From contig JACKPH010000002.1 in assembly GCA_024233675.1 (NCBI GenBank), positions 248,001-312,000 on the forward strand: DNA of 64,000 nucleotides. Direction: 5' to 3'. Within the stretch, counting starts at the first letter, position 1; every line of letters begins with the position of its first letter. The notes below the pieces were generated by a model. The model was not told the origin of the DNA and did not search any database. It saw nothing but the letters and a program-made list of their open reading frames with translations. The translations under genes and the position numbers were made by a program. The stretch comes from Thermotogae bacterium. Lineage in GTDB: Bacteria > Thermotogota > Thermotogae > Petrotogales > Petrotogaceae. This document shows positions 1-7,497 of the stretch, in pieces.

Positions 1-2
1 AT

Positions 3-195
3 ATAATATATTTCCTGGTAGCCTTCTAAATGTTAGAAATCCTGATTTTTGTTCATTTTACAAAAATACATTTGTTTTATATGTTTTGGGTTTTTAAAGT
101 TAAAAGCATTTTTTTACGTTGTAAAAAATCAAGATTTCTCACCTTCGTTCGAAATACCAAGAAATATGTTATATTTTCTGGCAGTCCTTCTAACC
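3..195. repeat. Degenerate intergenic repeat
   Basis: The first 370 bases hold no gene. Two short near-copies of the same string (about 8-29 and 171-193, ending CCTTCTAA) lie in direct orientation. A near-perfect 16-base inverted repeat (35-50 against 124-139, AGAAATC-TGATTTTT type) lies between them. The right arm runs into TTTCTCACCTTCGTTCGAAAT. It looks like the remains of a small palindromic intergenic repeat or a decayed mobile element. No transposase is present, and the family is not identified. Confidence 0.35.
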
Positions 196-275
196 ATCAA
201 ACCACCTAACAACTAACCAGTTATATTTCCAATGAACTAAAAGTGTTTAAAGGACTACTTTAAAAAATAAATAAA

Positions 276-303
276 AAAAAGACCTTTTAAAAAAGGTCTT
301 TCA
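276..303 (-). terminator. Intrinsic terminator of PhzF-like gene
   Basis: An 11-bp stem (278-288 with 291-301, core AAAGACCTTTT) is followed on the minus strand by a long T run. It lies about 70 bases past the PhzF-like stop codon. Confidence 0.8.
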
Positions 304-370
304 TAATTTAAGTCTACATTTATAATTATACCACAAAAATAAGGTTTTGTAAATAATTTTTATGTTACTT

Positions 371-1222
371 TTATATTTCTGTTTCACTTTCAGAAAATGC
401 TCTTCCGCCTACCTGTATTCTCTCAAAACTTTTATTATATTGTATAACAGCTTTTATAACAGATGGTTTTTTCATGGCATATCCCTGTTCAAAAGTAAAA
501 CTGAATTTACCGTTATAAATTTTATTTTTTATAATATATGCTGCTAATGCTCCGCTTGCCGTTCCTGTAGCCGCTTCTTCTTTTATTCCCAAATGCGGTG
601 CAAAGTTTCTGCATGATGCGTCATAACCGGTTCTGTCTGTACAGAAAACATGAAATCCTGCTGAATCATTTTTTCTGCATATCTGTGATATTTTTTCATA
701 ATCCGGTTTTAAATTATTTAATATTTCAAAAGATTTTACAGGTATTATTATGTCTTTAAGTCCTGTCGATACAATTTCCGGTGAATATTTTCCGGAAATA
801 TTTTCCTGAGTTATTCCCAAAGCCTCTGCAATTTCTTTTTTATCAATAATTCCGTAAAAAACCGGAATATTCTGATCCATAAATATTTCTCCCGAATCAT
901 CACATACAATTTTTAGCAATCCTGCTTTTGTTTCCTGAGTATATATCCCCGGATTTATCATTCCTTTTTCAGACATAAGAAAAAAAGTTGCTATTGTAGC
1001 ATGTCCGCAAAGGTTTACTTCTTCTACGGGTGTAAAAAACCGTACTTTAAAATCAGCTTTTTCTGATTTGGAAACAAATGCCGTTTCTGATGCACCTACT
1101 TTAAATGCAATATTTTTCATAATTTCCTCAGAAAAATTATCAGCATCAAATACAACTCCGGCAGGATTTCCGCCATCTTTGTTATCAGTAAAAGAAAGTA
1201 TTTTGTAAACTTTAATCCCCAT
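371..1222 (-). CDS. PhzF-family isomerase/epimerase-like protein
   Basis: A 283-residue cytoplasmic protein of the PhzF fold, a diaminopimelate-epimerase relative. The family signatures are visible: GNPAGV near residues 19-23, the segment ASETAFV carrying the conserved acid (Glu46), NLCGHAT near residue 70, and the C-terminal TGTASGALAAYI loop. PhzF itself isomerises a phenazine precursor, but no phenazine genes are nearby, so the substrate here is unknown. The start is well supported by GGAGGTGATTTT just before the ATG. A TATAAT element (1246-1251, minus strand) lies upstream. The gene is monocistronic and divergent from the B12-riboswitch operon. The family call is secure; the function is not. 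Confidence 0.9.
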   Translation of the reverse strand: MGIKVYKILSFTDNKDGGNPAGVVFDADNFSEEIMKNIAFKVGASETAFVSKSEKADFKVRFFTPVEEVNLCGHATIATFFLMSEKGMINPGIYTQETKAGLLKIVCDDSGEIFMDQNIPVFYGIIDKKEIAEALGITQENISGKYSPEIVSTGLKDIIIPVKSFEILNNLKPDYEKISQICRKNDSAGFHVFCTDRTGYDASCRNFAPHLGIKEEAATGTASGALAAYIIKNKIYNGKFSFTFEQGYAMKKPSVIKAVIQYNKSFERIQVGGRAFSESETEI

Positions 1223-1403
1223 AAAATCACCTCCGGTTTTATTATATTATACACAAAATATTTATTAATTTTAATTTCCATGAAAGATTTTTCATAGTCT
1301 ATGCTGTATAAATGCACTAATTAATCCGTAATGTGCTTAAACGGCATTATCTTTTTTATATTTTTATGATAGAATATTATTGGAAAATTTAATAAAAAAT
1401 TTT

Positions 1404-1556
1404 TAGGTGATTAAAAATCTTAATAGAGAATTCGGTGAAAATCCGAAGCGGTCCGGCCACTGTAAGCAGTTACGAAAGCCCCTGATGCCACTGGTTTAAT
1501 AATACCGGGAAGGCGGGTTAGTAGGTTTGAGCTGTAAGTCAGGAGAACTGCCTGAA
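1404..1556 (+). promoter_or_regulatory. Cobalamin (B12) riboswitch aptamer
   Basis: The conserved cobalamin-aptamer blocks occur in order: AGGTGATTAAAAAT at the 5' side, GGTGAAAATCCGAAGCGG, then GGCCACTGTAAGCAG, GATGCCACTGG, CCGGGAAGG, and the B12 box GTAAGTCAGGAGAACTGCC at 1533-1552. Length and order match the class. It reads into the YitT-SucC-SucD-EamA operon. Direct ligand binding is inferred from the sequence match. Confidence 0.93.
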
Positions 1557-1566
1557 ATTTTATACG

Positions 1567-1643
1567 TTTTTACTTTCTCCTGGATTGGAAAGTAAAAGAT
1601 TTTGTTAATTGTATAAATAATTATACAATAAAATCTTTTTTAC
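1567..1643 (+). terminator. B12 riboswitch expression platform
   Basis: Downstream of the aptamer, a long stem (1594-1616 with 1621-1640) runs into TTTTTT and looks like the terminator. A preceding hairpin (1567-1577 with 1588-1597) presents TCTCCTG at 1576-1582. This is complementary to CAGGAGA in the B12 box (1540-1546), which gives a plausible switch between structures. The usual outcome would be repression of the operon when B12 is plentiful. Confidence 0.7.
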
Positions 1644-1690
1644 CTATTTCAGGAGGTAGAAAAGATTTTTTTTATGGGAGGATGAGTTTT

Positions 1691-2548
1691 TTGAAAAAAG
1701 GTGTCATAAAAGAATATGTTTTTTCAGTCGTAGGTGTTATTTTAACGGCAATAGGCCTTGTATCTTTTCTTATGCCGAATAATATTGCTGCCGGAGGAGC
1801 TAACGGTATAGCAATAATAATTAACGGGATTTGCGGTCTTCCCGTCGGAATTGGTATGTACGTTGTAAATGCCGTACTTTTTACACTTTCTTTTTTAATT
1901 ATAGGGAAAAGTTTCGGTATTCGTTCTGTTGCATGTACTTTTCTTCTTAATTTTTTTGTGGATTTTTTTGACAGAATTATTCCTTTTCCGAAATATACGG
2001 GAAACGATCTTTTTCTTTCGGTTTTTTTAGGTGTTTTTATTTCGGCTGTAGGTATGGCAATTGTTTTTTCTTTTAATTCATCAACAGGAGGAACAGATAT
2101 TCTTGCAAGAATTTCAAATAAATTTACCGGTTTACCTTTGGGAATAAGCCTTCTTATGATAGACCTTGTTATAGCGGTTTCTGCAGGTATGGTTTATGAT
2201 GCAAGAACAGGTATGTATTCAATAATATCTGTTGTTATGAACGGTGTTGTTGTGGATTTTGCAATTAAAACCATGAAGACAAATAATTATATAACAATAA
2301 TTTCTTCAAAAAAAGATGAAATTATCAGTTATATAACAAAAAATCTTGACCGCGGAGCTTCTGTCGTGAAGGGTACCGGTGCATACACTAATCAGGAGAA
2401 ATCAATAATTTATGTTGCAGTAAATAAAAAACAGAAAGGAGATATTGTAAGAAAACTTCATAAAATAGATCCTGCAGCATTTGTAATAATACAGGAAACG
2501 TCAGATGTTATAGGTGACGGTTTCAATGATTTTTCATATTTTATATAG
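1691..2548 (+). CDS. YitT family membrane protein (DUF161/DUF2179)
   Basis: A 285-residue YitT-family protein with about five or six membrane segments in the first 190 residues and a cytoplasmic DUF2179 domain at the C terminus (ending near DGFNDF). Family hallmarks are the glycine-rich GGANGIAIIING loop and SSTGGTDILARI. Function is unknown across the family; transport has been proposed. I chose TTG at 1691 rather than ATG at 1682, because GGGAGG (1676-1681) abuts the ATG but sits nine bases before the TTG. It is the first gene after the B12 riboswitch. A paralogue lies at 43934-44794. Confidence 0.88.
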   Translation: MKKGVIKEYVFSVVGVILTAIGLVSFLMPNNIAAGGANGIAIIINGICGLPVGIGMYVVNAVLFTLSFLIIGKSFGIRSVACTFLLNFFVDFFDRIIPFPKYTGNDLFLSVFLGVFISAVGMAIVFSFNSSTGGTDILARISNKFTGLPLGISLLMIDLVIAVSAGMVYDARTGMYSIISVVMNGVVVDFAIKTMKTNNYITIISSKKDEIISYITKNLDRGASVVKGTGAYTNQEKSIIYVAVNKKQKGDIVRKLHKIDPAAFVIIQETSDVIGDGFNDFSYFI

Positions 2549-2560
2549 AGGAGGAAAAAG

Positions 2561-3592
2561 ATGAAAATACATGAATTTGTAGGTAAAAAAATTCTGAAAG
2601 AATATGGTATAAACGTTCCGGAGTCAGTTTTTATAAAAAATTTTCCTCCGGAAAAAGGAATTATTCCGTCCGTAATAAAATCACAGGTTCTTGTAGGAGG
2701 AAGAATGAAGTCCGGAGGTGTATTGTTTGCCGATAACGGCGAAGAATTTCTCAGAAACACGGAAATACTTCTTAAAAAACCAATTAAAGGGGAGTTCCCT
2801 TACGGTGTTCTGGCAGAAGAAAAAATAAAGATAAACCATGAATATTATATTTCTGCAGTTTTAAACAGAGAAAAAAGATCAGAAGAATGGATTTTTTCAG
2901 AAGAAGGCGGTATAGAAATAGAAAATTCAGAAAATATAAAAAAAGGTTCGTATGAAGAAATATTAAATACCGTTCCTGAAAAATTCAGAACTTTTCTTCC
3001 GAAATTAAAAAAAATATTTAATGAGAAGGATTTAACTCTTCTTGAAATAAATCCTGTAGCTGAAGATACTTCCGGAAATCTTACAGCTCTTGACTGTGTT
3101 ATGCATGTCGATGATAATGCTCTTTTCAGACAGCCCTGGGCAAAAAAATTTACAGAGGATGACCATGATTTCCATTATGTAGAACTCGACGGAAACATAG
3201 GAATAATAGGATGCGGAGCAGGTATTGTCATGGCAACTATGGATGCTGTAAAAAATGCCGGCTACAGTCCTGCAAATTTTCTGGACATAGGCGGTGGTGC
3301 CGATAAAGAAACTACACTTAATGCTCTTAACCTTCTGAAATCAAAAAATATAAAAATAACCGTAATGAATATATTCGGCGGTATAACAAAATGTGATGTA
3401 ATTGCAAATTCAATACTTGAATTTAAAGAGATAAATAAAGATATAAAACTTTTTATAAGACTTACAGGAACAAATGAAGAAGAAGCCGGTATTATACTTG
3501 AAAAAAACAATATAAAAAATTATAAAGATTTGGATGAAATGATAAACGCGCTTGACATATTCTTAAAGAAAGAGGTGCATAATAATGACTGA
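2561..3592 (+). CDS. sucC: Succinyl-CoA synthetase beta-subunit-like (ATP-grasp)
   Basis: The beta subunit of an NDP-forming acyl-CoA synthetase, probably succinyl-CoA type. It would pair with the next gene to interconvert acid, CoA and ATP with acyl-CoA, ADP and phosphate. Visible features are the N-terminal ATP-grasp start (KIHEFVGKKILKEYG), the QVLVGGRMKSGGV segment, LLEINPVA, FLDIGGGA, NIFGGITKCDVIA and IRLTGTNEEEA. At 343 residues it is about 45 shorter than the usual 388 of bacterial SucC, with the shortening inside the ATP-grasp part. This leaves substrate specificity open. It lies 12 bases after yitT and overlaps the alpha gene by 8 bases. No other TCA or methylmalonyl-CoA gene is in view. 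Confidence 0.87.
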   Translation: MKIHEFVGKKILKEYGINVPESVFIKNFPPEKGIIPSVIKSQVLVGGRMKSGGVLFADNGEEFLRNTEILLKKPIKGEFPYGVLAEEKIKINHEYYISAVLNREKRSEEWIFSEEGGIEIENSENIKKGSYEEILNTVPEKFRTFLPKLKKIFNEKDLTLLEINPVAEDTSGNLTALDCVMHVDDNALFRQPWAKKFTEDDHDFHYVELDGNIGIIGCGAGIVMATMDAVKNAGYSPANFLDIGGGADKETTLNALNLLKSKNIKITVMNIFGGITKCDVIANSILEFKEINKDIKLFIRLTGTNEEEAGIILEKNNIKNYKDLDEMINALDIFLKKEVHNND

Positions 3593-4424
3593 AGGAAACG
3601 AAAAAGTATGTGTTCAGGGTATAACAGGTAAATACGGTAAATTCCATACCGAAAAAATGTTAAAATACGGAACAAATATAGTATGCGGTGTTTCAAAAAA
3701 TTCTTCCGTTAAGGAAATAGCAGGTGTTCCTGTTTTAAATTCGGCAGAAGATGCAGTAAAAATTTATAAGGCTGATACTTCCGTTGTTTTTGTTCCGGCA
3801 AGATTTGCAAAAGATGCGGTAACTGAAGCTATTTATGCAGGAATTAAAAAAATAATAATAATTACCGAACATATTCCTATTCATGATATGATAGAAATTT
3901 ACAGTCTTTCAAAAGAAAAAAATGTAAAAATAATAGGTCCGAACTGTCCCGGAATAATAATTCCTTCTGTTCTCAAAATAGGTATAATGCCTGAAAAAGC
4001 TTTTAAACCCGGTGATATTGCTATAATTTCAAAAAGCGGAACATTAATGTACGAAGTAGCAAATCAGTTATCTGTTAACTCTTCGGGTATAAAAATAGCA
4101 ATAGGCCTCGGAGGTGACCCGGTAACCGGAACAAATGTATCAGAAGCTTTTGATTATATTATAAAAAAAGGTATTAAAAAAACTGTTTTAATAGGAGAAC
4201 CCGGAGGAAACGAAGAAATAAAAGGTATTAAACATGCAATTGATAAAGGTTATGACGGTAAAATAAAAACATTTTTTGCCGGTAAAACAGCTCCGGAAGG
4301 AAAAACAATGGGACATGCAGGGGCTATTGTAGAAGGCAGGGAAGGCAGTATCGCATATAAAGAATCTTATCTTAAAAGTATGGGAATAGACGTATCGGAA
4401 AAAATATCAGATTTAGTATTTTGA
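3585..4424 (+). CDS. sucD: Succinyl-CoA synthetase alpha-subunit-like
   Basis: The alpha subunit partner of the preceding gene, 279 residues with a CoA-binding Rossmann domain (GITGKYGKFHTEKML near residue 12) followed by the ligase domain. The phosphohistidine segment KTMGHAGAIVEG is intact, as are IGPNCPGI and ISKSGTLMYE. The start overlaps the end of sucC (ATGACTGA), which suggests translational coupling and a 1:1 complex. It lies in the B12-riboswitch operon with a transporter, so the pair may serve a dedicated acid-activation step rather than a TCA cycle. That role is inference. Confidence 0.88.
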   Translation: MTEGNEKVCVQGITGKYGKFHTEKMLKYGTNIVCGVSKNSSVKEIAGVPVLNSAEDAVKIYKADTSVVFVPARFAKDAVTEAIYAGIKKIIIITEHIPIHDMIEIYSLSKEKNVKIIGPNCPGIIIPSVLKIGIMPEKAFKPGDIAIISKSGTLMYEVANQLSVNSSGIKIAIGLGGDPVTGTNVSEAFDYIIKKGIKKTVLIGEPGGNEEIKGIKHAIDKGYDGKIKTFFAGKTAPEGKTMGHAGAIVEGREGSIAYKESYLKSMGIDVSEKISDLVF

Positions 4425-4432
4425 GGTGATTT

Positions 4433-5320
4433 ATGAATAAAGTTTTAAAAAGCTGGATATATCTTATTATAGCGATTATATTTTTTGCAACTATAGAAGT
4501 CGCAACAAAACCTTATACAGGTGTTTTCGATCCTCTCCAGTTAACATTTCTGAGGTTTTTTTTCGGTGGCTTGTTTTTACTTCTTTATATAACGCTTACA
4601 CGCAAAAAATATACACTTTCGCTCAGAAGTATACTGCTTATGGGTATAATAGGTTCATTTAACTCCATTATTTCTATGTCTCTTTTACAGTTAGCCGTAA
4701 AATTTTCAAATGCTTCGACAGCAGCTCTTTTAATATCTTCAAATCCGGTTTTTGTGGTAATTCTTGCTTTGTTTATTCTGAATGAAAAAATTAACAGAAA
4801 TAAAATTTTGTCAATGGCTTTCGGAATTACGGGATTACTTATAATCAGTTTTTCTTCTTCTGCCGGAGACAGTATTTCAGGTCTTATATTCGGTATTCTG
4901 GCATCTCTTACATTTGCACTTTATACGGTTTTGGTTAAAAAATTTATAAAAAATATTCCTTCTGAAGTTTTTATAACTTATTCATTTTTAATTTCTTCCG
5001 TTTTTTTCTATATAATATTAAAAATAGCTAAAATACCTGTATTTGCGTTTGATTACGGAAGACCCGGAATAATTCCGACACTTATTTATCTTAGTGTTTT
5101 CGTAACCGGTATTGCATATATATTTTATTTTAAGGCCTTTGAGGCCCTTGATGCGTCAAAAGCATCTTTCTCTTTTCTTCTGAAACCTATAATTGCAATG
5201 ATTTTTGCGTATTATTTTCTCGGAGAAGTTCCTGCTATGCAGAAAATAATAGGAACCATGTTCATAATAATTTCAATTGCTTTTATAGCTTTCTCCAAAA
5301 ACAAAAAAAGTTTATCTTAA
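4433..5320 (+). CDS. EamA/DMT-family transporter
   Basis: A 295-residue drug/metabolite-transporter with about ten hydrophobic helices and two EamA repeats. The second repeat contains ASLTFALYTVLVKKF and the C-terminal FSFLLKPIIAMIFAYYFLGE segment typical of the family. Members move small metabolites such as amino acids or nucleobases, often outward; the substrate cannot be read here. It starts eight bases after sucD behind GAGGTGATTT and is the last gene before a strong terminator. It is therefore the fourth gene under the B12 riboswitch. Confidence 0.9.
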   Translation: MNKVLKSWIYLIIAIIFFATIEVATKPYTGVFDPLQLTFLRFFFGGLFLLLYITLTRKKYTLSLRSILLMGIIGSFNSIISMSLLQLAVKFSNASTAALLISSNPVFVVILALFILNEKINRNKILSMAFGITGLLIISFSSSAGDSISGLIFGILASLTFALYTVLVKKFIKNIPSEVFITYSFLISSVFFYIILKIAKIPVFAFDYGRPGIIPTLIYLSVFVTGIAYIFYFKAFEALDASKASFSFLLKPIIAMIFAYYFLGEVPAMQKIIGTMFIIISIAFIAFSKNKKSLS

Positions 5321-5330
5321 TAAAACACAT

Positions 5331-5358
5331 AAAAAATGCGGATTTATCCGCATTTTTT
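5331..5358 (+). terminator. Terminator of B12-riboswitch operon
   Basis: A nine-bp stem (AATGCGGAT, 5335-5343 with 5346-5354) flanked by A and T runs. It can act in both directions but sits 10 bases past the EamA stop. Confidence 0.88.
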
Positions 5359-5397
5359 ATTTATATGTTATAATTGAAAAAAAATCGGAGGCTTATT

Positions 5398-6345
5398 ATG
5401 ATTGTGAATTGTATACTGTTTTTTATAATTTCTTCAGCTACTGTATTTCTTTTTTTTATAAGTTCACTCAGTGCAGTATCGGAAAATATTCCGTTATTTC
5501 TGCTTTTTATAATAATGAATATAGGTCTTATTTATTCTGTTGCCGAAGAATTTATGAGTATGAGAAAATGTGAAAAATTCAGAATATATTACAAAGATAT
5601 ATTTTTTTCAATAGCCGGCGGTCTTTTTACATATATACTAAATATTTATCTGCTGCAGGGACCTGTTATTTCCGCAAGTCTTACAGGAATAATAGGAAGT
5701 TCTTTTTTTCCTGAATATTCGGTTCCCATGTATGCGGGTGCCGTTGCTGGAATGATATCACCGGCAGTAAATCATAATCCCGTTTACATGCTTATGGTAT
5801 TAATTTTAACCGGAACAATGTATGCATTTCTAAAAAACACTTACAGCGGTGTGGGCGGAAAACTCGGTGCTTCTTCTTTTTCTGCGTGGTTTATTTTTTA
5901 CTATATTTTTAATATAAATCTTTTAAATAATCCTTATGAGGAGGAAAACTTTCTTATTCTTCTTATTATTCCTTTAATAGGTCTTTTTTCAACTTTTATT
6001 CTTCAGCATTATTTTAAACGTGAAATAGTTGCTTCTTCTTCAGTTATAAGTCTTTTAGGAGCTTTAATATTTCCTGTCATTTTTAAAAATTCCTCACAGA
6101 ATTTCTCGGCTGTTCTTATGGCCGCAACATTTGCCGGAATGTCATCTAAAGACAGGATTAAAAATATTTATGAGATTTTTATTATCGCTGTTTTTATTTC
6201 TGTTTCATTCATATACAGTTACACACATTTTGGCGGAAGCGGCGGAAAACTGGGAGCTCTGGCTTTCGGCTCAGTACTTTCCGAAATAGGATTAAAAAAA
6301 CTCATTAAAAATATTATTTTCTCTAAGAAAAGAAATGCTGTGTAA
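5398..6345 (+). CDS. Duplicated multi-pass membrane protein, GGKLG motif
   Basis: I do not recognise this 315-residue protein. It is very hydrophobic, with about ten membrane segments. It contains two copies of one unit: each half has a glycine-rich helix followed by a loop GVGGKLGAS (about residue 155) or GSGGKLGAL (about residue 285). The matched stretch before it runs from ASLTGIIGSSFFP to AVAGMISP in half one and from VISLLGALIFP to TFAGMSS in half two. This suggests an internally duplicated transporter. ATG 5398 is chosen over TTG 5374, which lies inside a TATAAT element (5369-5374) and before CGGAGG (5386-5391). It has its own promoter. Confidence 0.75.
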   Translation: MIVNCILFFIISSATVFLFFISSLSAVSENIPLFLLFIIMNIGLIYSVAEEFMSMRKCEKFRIYYKDIFFSIAGGLFTYILNIYLLQGPVISASLTGIIGSSFFPEYSVPMYAGAVAGMISPAVNHNPVYMLMVLILTGTMYAFLKNTYSGVGGKLGASSFSAWFIFYYIFNINLLNNPYEEENFLILLIIPLIGLFSTFILQHYFKREIVASSSVISLLGALIFPVIFKNSSQNFSAVLMAATFAGMSSKDRIKNIYEIFIIAVFISVSFIYSYTHFGGSGGKLGALAFGSVLSEIGLKKLIKNIIFSKKRNAV

Positions 6346-6370
6346 TTTTGTATAAAATATATAATTTATT

Positions 6371-6410
6371 CAAATAACTGCCGTTATTTTTTAATAACGG
6401 CAGTTATTTG
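6371..6410 (+). terminator. Long perfect hairpin after membrane gene
   Basis: A 17-bp perfect stem (6371-6387 with 6394-6410, core CTGCCGTTAT) around a T-rich loop. There is only a weak T run after it. It is probably a terminator or RNA-stabilising hairpin between the membrane gene and the LacI operon. Confidence 0.65.
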
Positions 6411-6436
6411 TCTTTGATAAATAAAAAAAATTTATG

Positions 6437-6475
6437 TATTATATAAAATGAACCGATTCATTATGAATCGATTCA
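6437..6475 (+). promoter_or_regulatory. Tandem LacI-type operator
   Basis: The perfect palindrome TGAATCGATTCA (6464-6475) is preceded by a one-mismatch copy TGAACCGATTCA (6449-6460), 15 bases start to start. Both have the central CG typical of LacI-family sites. They lie just after a TATTATATAAA -10 region and just before the lacI-type gene, so autorepression of the whole sugar operon is likely. Confidence 0.8.
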
Positions 6476-6496
6476 TTTTATAAGGAGGTGCTATAA

Positions 6497-7483
6497 ATGG
6501 CTACAATAAAGGAAGTTGCAAAATTAGCCGGTGTCAGTGTAGGTACCGTTTCTAAAGTTCTTAATAATCAGAATAATATAAAAGATTCAAACAAAAAAAG
6601 AGTTCTTGAGGCTATTAAGGAATTAAATTATGAACCTAACATACATGCAAGAACACTTTCTTCCGGAAAAACCCATCTGATAAGTGTTGTTGTTCCGACA
6701 GTGGGTTTTGAATTTCAGAAAATTTTTCTCACATCGGTTGATGATGTTTTAAGGGAAAGTAATTATGACAGTGCTATATTTCCGCTGCTTTCAAGAGACA
6801 GACTTGTCAGATTTTCAGATGAAAATAATTTTCTTTATCATACAGATGCTGTTATTATTTCTTCTCTTGCTCCGGAAAGACTTTTTAAAGAAGGAAAAAT
6901 CCCGACAAAAAAACCGTATATTATAGTCGATTCCCACGGTGATTACAAAAATTCCGTAACTATAAATAATTTTCTCGGGGGATATCTGGCAGGTAAGAAT
7001 TTAAAAATACATAAGAATAAAAAGATTTATCTTATAGGCGGTTATGAAACTGATGATATTTTTTCAAGCGGTGTTTTCGGAGAAAGAACCAAAGGTTTTA
7101 TAAAAGCGCTTGAAGACCGTGGAATAAATTATTCTGATATAGAAATAGAAAATATTGTTCTCGACTGGAATCAGGCTTTTGATTTCGGAAAAAAAGTCTC
7201 ACAGTTTCAGAAAAATTTTAGTGTTTTTTCTGTTTCTGATCTTGTAGCATGGGGTTTTACAGAAGGCTGCCGTGTAAATAATCTTATATCCGGCAGGGAT
7301 TATCACATAATAGGTTATGATAACTGTTCTTTTGCGGAAAAAATCGGATTAACCACTATAAATCAGCCTATTTCGGATTTGGGAACAATTTCCGCCCAGA
7401 AGATCCTTGAAAAAATAAACGGATCGGACAGGGATGAAAATGTAGTTCTTAATCCGGATTATGTTGAGCGAAATTCAAATTAA
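6497..7483 (+). CDS. LacI-family transcriptional regulator
   Basis: A 328-residue repressor. Residues 1-55 form the LacI DNA-binding domain (IKEVAKLAGVSVGTVSKVLN, then a hinge helix around ARTLSSGKT). The remainder is a periplasmic-binding-protein-like effector domain with the C-terminal TTINQP segment. It is the first gene of an operon with a maltose-type importer and a GH13 enzyme, so an alpha-glucoside or maltodextrin effector is the natural guess. A tandem palindromic operator lies directly upstream. It starts behind AAGGAGGTGCTATAA. Confidence 0.93.
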   Translation: MATIKEVAKLAGVSVGTVSKVLNNQNNIKDSNKKRVLEAIKELNYEPNIHARTLSSGKTHLISVVVPTVGFEFQKIFLTSVDDVLRESNYDSAIFPLLSRDRLVRFSDENNFLYHTDAVIISSLAPERLFKEGKIPTKKPYIIVDSHGDYKNSVTINNFLGGYLAGKNLKIHKNKKIYLIGGYETDDIFSSGVFGERTKGFIKALEDRGINYSDIEIENIVLDWNQAFDFGKKVSQFQKNFSVFSVSDLVAWGFTEGCRVNNLISGRDYHIIGYDNCSFAEKIGLTTINQPISDLGTISAQKILEKINGSDRDENVVLNPDYVERNSN

Positions 7484-7497
7484 GGGGAGGAGAAAAA

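Noticed and set aside
362..547. 61-codon plus-strand ORF
   Set aside because: Antisense to the 3' end of the PhzF-like gene; it has a Phe/Tyr/Ser-rich sequence and no ribosome site.
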